This document shows, piece by piece, positions 1 through 11,680 of a stretch of 64,000 nucleotides of DNA (its first letter is position 1; each line of letters starts with the position of its first letter). Origin of the DNA: Dromaius novaehollandiae (Eukaryota; Chordata; Aves; Casuariiformes; Dromaiidae). The stretch lies in the NCBI RefSeq assembly GCF_036370855.1, contig NC_088101.1:7742154-7806153 (forward strand), in the 5' to 3' direction. Both the position numbers and the translations under genes were made by a program. The notes under the pieces were generated by a model. The model had not been told where the DNA came from, did no database searches, and saw only the letters and a list, made by a program, of their open reading frames with translations.

Positions 1-1
1 G

Positions 2-946
2 TCTTTCCTTTCTGAAACCAACAGAGGAAAAACAATTTTGCAGTTTCTCATGAAAGTTCTTATAAGGTTCCCACTGACACTTGTGCAAACAGGTACCATT
101 CCTGGAGCAAACTGCGTCCCTCTGAACACATCCAGGCTCAGGGTCAGGGGACCTCCTCAGTCCAAACACCAACGCTGTCGGCACGTGCCAGAGACAGCAG
201 TCTCGGCAGCAACACCGCTTCTCCTCCAGCACGTGGGCAGACGCTCACGCGCAGTGCTGGCTTCACCTCCCCAAAACAGACCAGAACTGCTGAGCAGGAG
301 CAGGGGGGACGCGGTTCTCCTCCGCGCTATGCTCAGCCCTTCATGCAGGGCTGGAGGCAAAGACAATCTCACCCCTCGTTACTTTTTCAGTTGTATTTTC
401 CTCTCGTTTTCCCGCCCGTCAAACTTACAGCCCATGAAGGAGTCGAGGCCCCTCCAAGGTTGTGTCCTTACAGCTATGCCCACTTCAGCACACTCACTGA
501 GCAGGTTTCATCCGGGGAAGTCACAGAAAATCCTTCTGTTTGACACCTATTTGGTTACAAGGAAAGATCTCTTGCTTTTGGTGGCTGTTTGTCCAGAGAG
601 TTCCTTTGTCATTTACTTTGTCAGTGCAATATACTTCCTGAGCTCTGCTTTCCTGGCAGCAGAACAGAAAGAGCTTGCAGTCAATGCATTAGCATGTAAC
701 ATTATATTCATAATAAGATCCACCACTTTACAAGAACTAACAAACATTGCCACTGTATTATGCTGCAAGCAAAAGATAAGAGGAGAAAATGTACTAAGCA
801 TATTCCATGTTACATATCTGCCAATGCTAACTTTATTGTATACGGCCATTGTAACCTTGCTTTCAACTCTACTGAAACAGCTCATAAAATCTGCCTCAGC
901 CTTCCAGCACTGGCTGCTCAGAGACACAGCACTAACATTTAATTAA
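2..946 (+). other. Long open frame at left window edge, function unknown
   Basis: This frame is open from the first bases of the window to TAA at 944-946, at least 314 codons; the first ATG is at 50. That is much longer than expected by chance in DNA of this composition. I do not recognise the product. The C-terminal half is hydrophobic (LLLLVAVCPESSFVIYFVSA, LPMLTLLYTAIVTLLSTLLK), which is also what T-rich DNA yields by chance. It could be a 3' exon, part of a non-coding RNA, or simply a stop-free stretch. No splice or promoter evidence is available. Confidence 0.2.
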
Positions 947-1589
947 ATGGATACCTTGTAAGAAAAGCACAGTGAAGGACAACAGCTACACTTCCACTTA
1001 CAGCAGTACCATATAACTCGCTCGCTTGCACACAAACGTATCCGCTGTTCCAGCTTTATGAGGAGGGTATAACGGCACATAATCAACATACCCCAGGCCC
1101 TGAACTAACAAGGTATGTCTGTTCAACACCCGTTCTCAAAAAAGAAAGCATTCCATGGGGGCGAGAGCTTAACTGGAAAAAAAAAGTCAAATAAAACTAA
1201 GAAAAATCTTAGCATGTTAATGCTCTCTTTTTTCCAAAGTGAGCAATTATTTTTCTTTTCTTTTTCCACTTCAGGTTGAGGAGGTATTTTCTCTGAATTG
1301 TGTTTTCTAGGTGTTTATTTTAAAAGAATATTGCCAGAGAACAGAGCTGATCAGGTCGGGAAGAAGAGAACTGCATGCGAACAGACAAATGTGGGGGAAT
1401 GACATGGAGAAAAAGAAGTGGCGATGAGGGGGGAGAGAAGAAAGCACATGAATGTTGTTTCCCTATGAACTCTCCTCTGTAATGTTAGTGCCTGATCCTG
1501 GGTTTTAAAAGGAAAGACTCAGTCTACAGTCAAAATTCAGCAGCGCCCACTTGACTGGTAAGAGCAAACTTAGACTCTGACAATTACTA

Positions 1590-1800
1590 AATAAGAACAT
1601 AATTAATTATTTCTTCAACTGAATAGTCCCGAATCCTACCACAAATCAATCAGCTCTTCTAGCCTAAGAAGCTCTGACTCTATTTTAGCTCAATGAAAAC
1701 AAAATCAATGCAGGCCAATTATAGCCCATCTCGTTAGAGTATGCAAATAGGGCACTGTAGAGATGAGCTGCTCTGGCCTAGGGCCCTGCTTGCAAGGCAA
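1590..1800. promoter_or_regulatory. Possible conserved non-coding element
   Basis: The patch contains AATTAATTATT, CACAAATCAATCAG (PBX/HOX-like), CAATTA and an exact POU octamer ATGCAAAT at 1741-1748. This motif density resembles developmental enhancers in gene deserts. No alignment was possible, so the call is tentative. Confidence 0.2.
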
Positions 1801-4800
1801 AATGCAAACGTGAGCTGGTGCTGGCCCCTAGCTGCCTGTGCTGTAAAACATGAGCTTCTTTCCGATGTATTGGAAACGGATGCAAAAGCAGCAGAGTTGG
1901 GTCTGTGCCCCAGAGCAGTTGCTCTTCAGTTTCCTACCAGGTAATTTAGGACCCAGAAACCTCCCAAGTGTGTCTCACAATGCAGATCCCAGGTTAGTTA
2001 TGGTACACGTGGAAATTACAGCGTGAGCCTACTAAAACAGCCACAGCCTTCCTGCCGTCATCTTAGATAATGAAAAGGCACTTTAAGAGACACATAATTA
2101 TATAGCAAGGAAGGGATTTCAGCCAACTGCTACCTACATCGATTAAGCATCTCACCATCTCAAATGACGATGTAGAGCTTTCTGAGTCCCCAGAACAGAT
2201 TTCTGGCGACAGACATAGACAACTGTACATATCCTCCATGCTGCTTCACTAATCAGAGTCTGTTTTTGCCCCTCCACCAAGGCACAAGTTGATAGGGGAA
2301 ACCGAAACCAAAGTTGTAGCATTTCATGAGGCTTTGTCCTCTTTCCTGTCAAAATTCAAAATGTAAAGGAAAAGCTTGGCAAAATTTTCACGCGTGCAAT
2401 GTATTGACTCCATAGCTGGCTGGAAACACAAGGTTTCTGATAGATAAGCTTTTCGGGGTTCAGCCTTTCTTCTTGCCCACGTCGCACAGTTCTGTTTACG
2501 CTGGCCACACACCAGAGTATTAACGTAGCGAGTCTCGACCGCAAAAGCACGCACACATCCCCGCAGCGCACGTGCGACAGATGTGTGTGCCTGCCACACC
2601 ATGGGATCTAATTTCACCCGCGCACACAGCAGAAATATTTGGCCTTTCTGGGTCTGTCCATGCCAATTCTTTTTCCCATAATCCACTCACAACACACAGA
2701 ATTATTCCATTTAAGGAATCACCCATGTCATATATTTACCTTTAGAAACTTCCCTCAGTGGGTGCCTTACTCCAAGGCAGCCAGCATAACGACAAAGCTG
2801 TGTACCAATCTCATGTTACTTACAGCATCTTTCAACATCGTTAAGGGAAGTCAATCTGAACTTGTTCCCCAGTCACAGACCAGGAGGCCAGTGATATTTC
2901 TTGTCCTTGGACCTCACATTAAATAGGAGCAGGATTTTTATATTGGGCCAACTCCTGTGGAACCCCCTCATGTCTGTAAACTTTTGCAAAAAGAAAGGCC
3001 ACCAGCAGTCTTCTCATTAGACTCCACAAACGAACTGGGGAGAACCAGGACCGCTGCTACGTCCAAACGGCAGTGCCTTAGCCTGCTTCCCCGTTCTCCG
3101 GCCACAGCCCCACAACGCTTTTGGCCAAAACCTGGCCGTGCACTGTCTCTCCCTGCCCACGTAGCCAGATTCTGCCCTTGGCTGTGTGAACCACCTTGGA
3201 GAGGCATCTTTCTATGTCTTGATCAGTTATCTGAAAACTACGAGAAAATATCTGCTTCATCGCAACACTTGCTTGTGTTGCCAACGCCTGTGGTTGACCA
3301 TATCGCAGCTTAGTGACGTTTGCAAGATTAGGGTATCTCCAGTTTAGGGGTGTTCAATCTCCGAAGTCACTGGATGGTTTTCTGAAATATCTTTAAGAGG
3401 AACAAGGTGATGCTGTATTTGGAGTGAAGAAAAACTACTACTGCTTGTAATAGTGACGATCTCTGACATGTACATAACAGATGGGACAAACCAAACCTGG
3501 GGGTTCAACTGCTCCAATCACGTTTGACGCTTGTTCCTTTACATATTTGTAGGTAACCGATTTCTATAATAAATCCAGACACAAGCATTTTTGCACTGTG
3601 GACTGCATGGAACAAGGTTTGAGCTTCCTATTTAACTACTGTAATCTCTCTAACTTCAAGTAGCCCCAAAAGACTTTTGAAGCATTAGAACTGAAACCCT
3701 TAAAGCAAAAAAGTGGTTTAAAGCAAATCATTGATTCATTCACGAAATAAAAAATATCCTCCTCTTCAGACAGTTTAGAAAACAATGAGCAAACCCTTGT
3801 GCAAAGTAGCCTGATATTCAGTAGCACAACAACCTTCTTGAAACGGTATACTAAAGAGTCTATTTTACCTTTCTGTTAAGAGAATAGTGTGAAATAACCA
3901 CTCATTTCAGAACGCGCGTACAAACGCATGTGGCTAGAAGGCTGCCTGAGACACCGTAATAAGTGAAATCTGTGGACTGTAATGAGGTATGTTGGAATTG
4001 TTATCACTTACCCATGAAAGCATTTTCAGGGCTATCAAGGGCATTCTCAAGGCAGCACTTCTGTTGCATCCTAGGATGTATTTCTTCTGCCTTCTCCCTG
4101 GGTCGCAACCAATTCAAATAGTAATTTTCTTAATGGCTGAGAGTTCTACTCCCCACAGAGTTCATCGTCTTAAAGAACCACAGTGACTTATACAGGCAAC
4201 CTTATTTTTTTTAATCTATTTACTGATTTGTTTTTTTTTAAACATCAAGAAGATACTCCACAAAAGGCCAGAATGTAACAGCAGGCAAAGCAAGCCAGGC
4301 CACCTTACTGATGGGAAGTCCGAAGGACAGCAACAAGACTGGAGGATTGGCAGGAGTAACACAACCTGCTGCGAGGAAGGCAGCCCTGTTTAGAGAGGAC
4401 TAAAAAGGCCAACTGGGAAAGGCAAGCCACAGCTGCAGGCCATTTATACTGATTCAATCCTTGTTCAATGTCATTTGAACAAGTGATTTAGTTAGGCAAA
4501 TTAAGCTGGCTTAAGCAAGGATTAATCCAGTTTAAGGTCCCAAATTGTCAAGTCACTTCAATTCAGCAAAGCTAACAGGTACGGGTCTAACCAAGTTAAT
4601 AACTGCATCTCTTTGACAATAAGCCTACGCTTGTTGGCCTCCTAAACTGGATTTCTGCAACAGGAGTTTACCGTGATTTAACCAGGTCAAACTCAAACTC
4701 TATTTGATAAGCGGGTGTGTATTTCCAAACCAAAAAGAGTCAGATGGTCTTATTTGCTCCTAAAAAAAGAAAGCCAAAAGTGTGAGTAGCAGTATCCAAA

Positions 4801-7449
4801 AATCAGTATAGCTACAAATCCTGGTGCTGCCATCAGCAGTCACTGCAGAGCCTGTCGGAGGAGGATGGTCTGGTTTGCTACATACACAGATTTCAAAGCC
4901 ACATATTAAAAATAAGCTAATAAGTAGAGCTGAGATTTCTGCAAGGAGCCAGAGGAGCTAGATATGACACTTGGCACCCAACTCCTAAAACCTATCTGAA
5001 AATCTCACCTGAATTTTTAATAACACATCACTGAATAATTATTAATTAGTATTTGTGAGATAGTGGGGTCCAGGAGCCAGGAGCAACCAGGATCCAGAGC
5101 CAAAGTTTGGTCTTTGCACCAGACAACTGACATCAGCATAAGTTTGTCCAGAAGATGCCTCCCAACAGGCATTAATGCATATACAAATTGTCTCCTTCTT
5201 ACCAGTTTCCTCCGGTTCTCAGACTGATAGCAATGTTATGAGCCCTTGCTCATGAAATCATAGCTTCTCCTCACAGCAAGTTATTTGACATTACGAGTGA
5301 AGAGTACCAGCACCACATCCTCACTGATGCATCAGGTCAAGAAGCAGCTGACAGAAAATAATATGTCTTGTAGAGTCCATTTACCGAACCCTTCAGAAAC
5401 ATTTTGTGTTGCTAGCAAATAGGAGAGCTTGACTTATTAGAAAAACTTTTGACTGAAGAGCTTTAATTACAAAAACGTACCTCCCTCATACTTTACAGTC
5501 TTCCAGAGGTGTTATATCTGAGGTTTAAAATGTGTAGAAGAGAAACTACTGAGAATGGCTTATCTGCTGACCACTTCTATATCCCCATAAGAAACACACT
5601 ATTGTTAAAAGGAAAAGAAAAGAAAAACTCATTCTGTTCTAAATGTTGCTACACAAAAGCATTCTAATTCACCAGGAAACATTATCCCCTACTCTCTGTA
5701 TAATCAGAAAAATCTAGGCTGCAATATGACGGGACATAATACTCAAGAGTCGCTCTCTCAGGCTTCTGTGGGCCAGACTGTTCTCTGTGTTTATAATATA
5801 GCTGCCTAAGTATGCTCTCCTTGCCACTCAGCATGATTTGAAACACTCACTTTAATAGTGCATTGGCAGTAATTACTAAAAAAGAACATAAAATTCCTTT
5901 TAGGTTTCTATCATCCTTTCTAACTCTTCCAGTTTTTGTCTGTTTCTATTTCCGAGGTCATGGTGAGCTCCTTGGAGACAGCCTGTTAATGTAGTTGTAA
6001 TAAGTGAGAGAGACATGCCTGGAAAATACTTGAGATTAGTAAGGCTGGAGTGGAGGCAGGAAGGGATGGAGAGGACCTCTTCATTGTAGTTAAATGAGCT
6101 CAGGACTTCATTTCAAGAACTGTGCTATGCCACACCCTTTAACTCTTCCCAGAAAGAGCCCTAGGATGGAAAATTAATTATCTCTTACCTACTGTTTGGC
6201 TACATGAGACCTTACTAGGATGATAAACTCTCTCAGCTTTTAAGTACTAAAACGAGACCAACCCGCCTCCCCAACCCAAATGTCTATCACAGGTAAGAAA
6301 GCTCAGAGTCTCACGACATTTCTGCAGTTTGGCTCCTTCCCCTATATCTGGCACGTTCAGCTCTGAGATGACAACAGAGGACAACATCATGATTTGCTAC
6401 AGCTCTTTCGACCCCAAGCTCACTACGCTAATATTGAAGGCAAGGCTAGACGCAGCACGGCCACGCTGTTACTCTTCGGTTTCTCCATGGGACACAGAAC
6501 AGAGGTCAGTTCTTCAGTACATGCGCTATCCCTCCGGCTGATCTGCACAGCACACAGAAACCGGTTTTCTTTGCTCACCTTTGAAAGATCTTCTAGCAAT
6601 ACCCCTTAGACCTGGAAGGGTCGAGCCCTGCTGCAGAGGAAGCTGAGGAGAGCAGCCTCTCTAGTCTATGCTCGGCCCTTGGAATAGCACCTCAGCAAAA
6701 CATCTGGCCATGTTGCCACTGAAATCCATGCCAGCTGTGCAGGCTGCAGGTTGATAGCCAGGACAAGGAGAAGGAAACTCCTAACGAGACGCCACAAAGC
6801 CTTGGAGCAGATGGGGCCTGAGCAGACAGCTATTGCACAGTACTGCACTGCCAGCAATACTCTCTGATTTGGCATTTGGCAAAGAGGCAGGCGAGCCTTG
6901 GAGAAACGAGTCATCCCTCCACAAGTGAGGGACAGTAGTTTAAGGAGGCAGCAGAAGAGAGGCAAACCCAGCAAGCGGGGATCAGGTACAGAACAGGCAG
7001 CAGCAAGCCCCCCTCAGCCAAACAACACGGCAGCCCCACGGGGAGCAGGTTCACTGCAGAAGGCAGCCCTGGGTTAAGAAACACGAGCAGGGCTCAGGCA
7101 GTAACAAGGGAAGTGGTGCTGGAGGGCTGGCTCTGTGGCATAAAGCAGTATTTCCAAATGCAACAAAGAGCTCCATTTTGTTGCCTGTTGAAGCTTTCCT
7201 GAAAACCTTTCTCCTGCTGTGCTGGGGAGCACAAGGTCACTGCAGCCTCTCTTTGGCTTTCCAGGAGAGCCATGGAGGGCTGGGAAAAGCTAAGGAGATG
7301 GCTGTAGAGTTTCAAGCAAAGGAAAACAAAAAAAACCAAATGTGACTGCTTTTTACCAATCTGGGAGACTTATTTTAGTAAGAAAATGCCTTATTGCTGT
7401 CCTGAGGATTTTGCACTGCAGATTTCCCAGGGGACACCACAGCCAGATC

Positions 7450-7469
7450 GGGGGGGGGGGGGGGGGGGG
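7450..7469. repeat. Run of 20 G followed by A/G-rich tract
   Basis: Twenty consecutive G are followed by an A-rich purine stretch to about 7496. The whole is a polypurine segment of nearly 50 nt. Homopolymer length is a common assembly or sequencing uncertainty. Confidence 0.9.
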
Positions 7470-8233
7470 AAAGAAAAAAGGAAAAAAAGAAGTAAAGCCT
7501 GCGGCAGAGTGAGGGTACCCCACGCAGCCCAGCTGCCCTGCAGGAGATGCTCAGAGGCTCTGGCTGATACCGCTGAACATCAAAGAGACTTTCAGAGACT
7601 AAAAAGCTTGCTTCAAGACCTCGAGGAGCAATGTTTGGCTTTCAGTTTTGGCATTAGTCCCACACAAAGGGCAACACCCACCTCAAGTGTTATCATGTTC
7701 AAACACAAGTGGAAAGCAGCTTTTTCTAGCTACCACACAATAAAAGCTGCAGGCAAACAAATCCCAGAATAACCTCTCTGACGGAGTGTATGGTGACCGG
7801 CTAATATTGAGACTGGCTAATATTGAGACAAAGACACTCCGGATTTCCATTTACCTGGCTTCCTGATATCTGTTTTTAAATTGTACAGTTTATGTTCAGA
7901 TTTGCACTAAATTTCACCTTCAAAGCTAACTGCAAAAGTCCAAACAAGTAAGTCATTTTAGATAGACCAAATAAAGGATCTAGAGTCAGGAATGAGAAGT
8001 TCATAAGTCAGGCTGCAAAGAACTGGGGAGACCTCTCACTAAGGAAAGTCTCACAAGGAACAAACATACCTGTGAGTGAAACGGAAGTAAAGAGCACTAG
8101 AACGAGAATAGCTATTAGAATATCATGAAAGTCCCCCCCTCTGCCATGTATCTCATCCTCTCTAAATACTACATGCACCTTTGCAATCTTTAAAATATTG
8201 ATGCACACAAAATATTTTTTTATTACTCTATAG

Positions 8234-8482
8234 ATGGAGCCACAAGAGATTCCAGTGCAAATTAAGAACCTGAATGTCACTAGTGTAAACCTGAGGACAC
8301 GCAGGAAGCATGCAGAGCTGTATTTACTGAATTACACAACATTGTTCCATTCTTTTTCAACAAGAATTATAATTAAACCCATTTCCAACATTTCTCCTTA
8401 TCCCAAAAGCCAGAAGAGCTGGCAATGGATCTCAACATCACTTGGAAACCTCCATCATCTAGGAGTACTGTCAGAACATGAG
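8234..8482 (+). other. Exon-like open frame with plausible splice sites
   Basis: TTTTTTTATTACTCTATAG precedes an ATG at 8234, and CATGAG|GTAAGCC follows at 8483. The enclosed 249 nt are exactly 83 codons, open throughout, beginning MEPQEIPVQIKNLNVTSVNL. The protein is unknown to me and no partner exons were found, so this may be coincidence or an exon of a lineage-specific or non-coding transcript. Confidence 0.15.
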
Positions 8483-9926
8483 GTAAGCCAGACCTCCCCG
8501 GGCTTTGTACGAAGCCATCAGGAAAGAGCTCAAAACAGGCACCAGTCATTTCAGTAGACAGTAGCTTTACCAGTAGCTTTTCATTTTCACAGGACAGTAG
8601 CTTATATCAAAGGCATATTTGTTTCTCATGAAATACAGAGGATTCAAAGCAGTAAAATTTGTCTTTCACAGTTCTTGGTCTGAGATTCTGCCAATGGATT
8701 CTGGCAGTATTTTGGGTTCATAATCACTTTAAGCTGTGTAAAATAATAGGGATCAATAAATGGCGTTTGCAATTAACAAATGAAAGAATGCCAGACTCCC
8801 TGCCAAAGTACTGCTGGGAGATGCAGTATCTGAAAAGAACCTGAAATGAGGGATGTATGAAGTTTAAAAGGATATGAAATTCATTTAAGAGAAATACAGT
8901 TATGCCAGAGGCTGATTATTGCATAAAACCAATAACAGTTTAAAGAAAATAGCAGCATACTTTAATTTTAGCAATTGGAGCGGCACCTCCAGTGGTGCTT
9001 AAAATAATCAGGACAGATAGTACTTGCTAGTGAGCGCACACATGCATCAAACCGTGAACTTTTCTCTAAGTTATATATATAGTAGCATTATAGTAATGCC
9101 ATCCTGCACTGAAGGTAACTCTTGATCTTAGCTCCTAGCGCATCTTTTGTCAAATCACTTTGGCCCTCTCAGAGTGCTTCAAAAACCTCCACAAATACTG
9201 CAGTAAACAATACTGCTAAAATAATTTCAGGACCAGAAATCGACATATCTGTGGAAATCATAATGATAAATTTTACCTCTGAAACAGCACTGATTAGCAG
9301 TTCCCAATGAGTTCTCTTACAGAGATAAGTCGTTTTTACAGGAGTGGGATGCAAGACAAAACACTGCTGATATCCTGAAGGTTCATTTCTAGCCCCTTTG
9401 AAACACAGTAAATCCTGTATTGCCTGAAGCAGGAAGAGGAGTGGGTCCTGACTGAAACAGATTCAAAATCAGGAGAAGGACAACATACCGGACTCGAAAC
9501 AAAACCACAGGTCTGTCCCTTTCTGTGAAAGAAGGGCTGGTCATTAGACTGCTCAGCACAGCTTTGAAAGAAACAGATGGGTGCAAAGAAAGGGTGTCGT
9601 TTGGCTTGAACACAAGATTTTCCTGAGCAGAAAGAGATTTCAGCAGTTCCAATGGCACTCCCTCCCCAGATACGATTTTTTCTTTTTTTAATTCAGGTGT
9701 TAGTCAGCTGTAGTTTTACAGAACTAGTGTCAGTCTGTGCTACTTAAGGAGCTTGCAAGATTGAAGACTCTCAATGGGGGCCCACCTTTCTAAAGGTGCC
9801 AGAGAATTGCCAAAGATCTTTCTGGACCCAAAGATTAAGATACAAGGTTTTTAGGCATCTCAGTACAGCATCTAATACCCAGCAGGCAGTTCACAACCCC
9901 AGAAGCCTAAGTGCCCCCTGCCCACA

Positions 9927-10129
9927 AGAAAGAGAAAGAGAAAGAGAAAGAGAAAGAGAAAGAGAAAGAGAAAGAGAAAGAGAAAGAGAAAGAGAAAGAG
10001 AAAGAGAAAGAGAAAGAGAAAGAGAAAGAGAAAGAGAAAGAGAAAGAGAAAGAGAAAGAGAAAGAGAAAGAGAAAGAGAAAGAGAAAGAGAAAGAGAAAG
10101 AGAAAGAGAAAGAGAAAGAGAAAGAGAAA
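9927..10129. repeat. Perfect (AAAGAG)n array, about 34 copies
   Basis: This is a 203-bp uninterrupted hexamer array with no visible mismatch. It is polypurine on the plus strand. It lies in the intergenic region 3' of GPAT3. Perfect arrays of this length are usually young and variable in length. The Glu-Arg, Glu-Lys and Ser-Phe open frames across it are artefacts. Confidence 0.97.
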
Positions 10130-11660
10130 ACCAACAACAGCAGAAAATCGTTAACTTTTACCCTAAGGCAGCCCAGGTAGATGAAACAGCTGGGTTTTGG
10201 ACTTTTCAGTTGATCGCTAGTCTCTTAAACATGGTTGACTGAAGGACTTACTACCTGTATCAGGTCCTCTTAAACAGGATTGCCTCCTGCCCTCAACAGG
10301 GTATGGTCCTCACTGTCAAGCGTGACACGGAGGAGATTTCTGCTGCCTGCAGGAAGCCCTGCTGCCAAATTCCCCTCCACTCCCTTGAGCACGAACCCAG
10401 CATTAGCAGTCATGTGCACGAGTGGAAGTTTGATTGTGGTTGTTGGAAAGGACTAATCCCTGCCCAGGCAGCTGACCTCCTCAGTGCAGAAATTAAGTGG
10501 AACTCTTGCACGAGATGAAGCATAAGGAAGAAAATTACTGTATGCTGTGCAAGGGCTGTTTTGTGATAGAGCTATCCCACACGGGTTTATACACCATCAT
10601 GCTCACTTTATGCAATGCTGTCAAGCATCTAGACTAATCCATTAGCCAAGGATGAAGTGAGGAGAGCACAGGGCTGATCTCATTGTTCTTTTATAGCAAA
10701 ATGAAACTAATTGTAGGAGGCAAGTGACTTGCTAGTGTACAGGGCTGGAGAGAGAAACAGCCCACAGGCAAACAAGAGTAAAAAAAAATTCAAACCAAAC
10801 AAAAAGATCTGTGCAAACAAAAAGAACAAAACTTGTGCCTTCTTTTTGGGAAATATCAGGCATTGAACTGCACAGCCAGAGCGTGTTTTCAAAAAAATAA
10901 ATCTAGATTGCAACAAAAGGCACGATGAAAACATGTGGAAAGGTGTGAAATTCTGATGAGCAAAACACACACAAAAACCCATTGTTATTCAGTAGAGCCC
11001 AGACTCATTCAATTTAATCACTTCCGAGGCAGGGGTCTCAACAACACACTGACACAGGGCTACAGTCTGTAGGTAGCAGTGTTCTGCTAAGAAGCAGATA
11101 CCGTAGCAGTAGGTTTCTGAAACCTCCAACAGCATCAAGGAGAGCTTACTTGCAGGAGGCAAGCATTCCCCCATCCTCACTCAGCCGCAGCTCATCCAAA
11201 ATTCCCTCTTCCCTACTCAGAGCAAGAAGGTTTTTATGGTTTTGTAAAGACGAGTTAATATGATATCCCAAGCTAATTCATTGCACAGGGATGTAACTGA
11301 GAAACTTTTCATGCTATCATCACCTGAAACGTGGCATTGCTTAGCATAGAAGAGGAGGTCTGTTTCCTAAAAAGTATTCAGTACGCGTCTGGATTAAGGT
11401 AATTGCCTCACAAATCCCAGTCAAGTTTCCCTTATATTTCTGTGTGATGGTTTTTATGAAAGATCTCTGGACTTACCAAGAATGAAAAGCTTAAATACTA
11501 AGACAGGACATATGTTCACAGCATAGCCCAGCATCACAGTCCTCAGATTCATCCTCGTTTTAAACTGGCATGACTCCTGTGAAGCCAACAAAGTTACACT
11601 GGTGGAATGGTATCAGATACAGCATTGCATAGCAATTCACAGAAATTTAGAGTTATGAAC

Positions 11661-11680
11661 CTCTCTCTCTCTCTCTCTCT
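11661..11680. repeat. (CT)10 microsatellite
   Basis: Ten CT dinucleotides lie in intergenic DNA 3' of GPAT3. No other feature is associated with them. Confidence 0.9.

Noticed and set aside
9796-10242. Open frames encoding long Glu-Arg, Glu-Lys or Ser-Phe repeats
   Set aside because: They are direct translations of the AAAGAG hexamer array, which has no stop in several frames. There is no other coding evidence.
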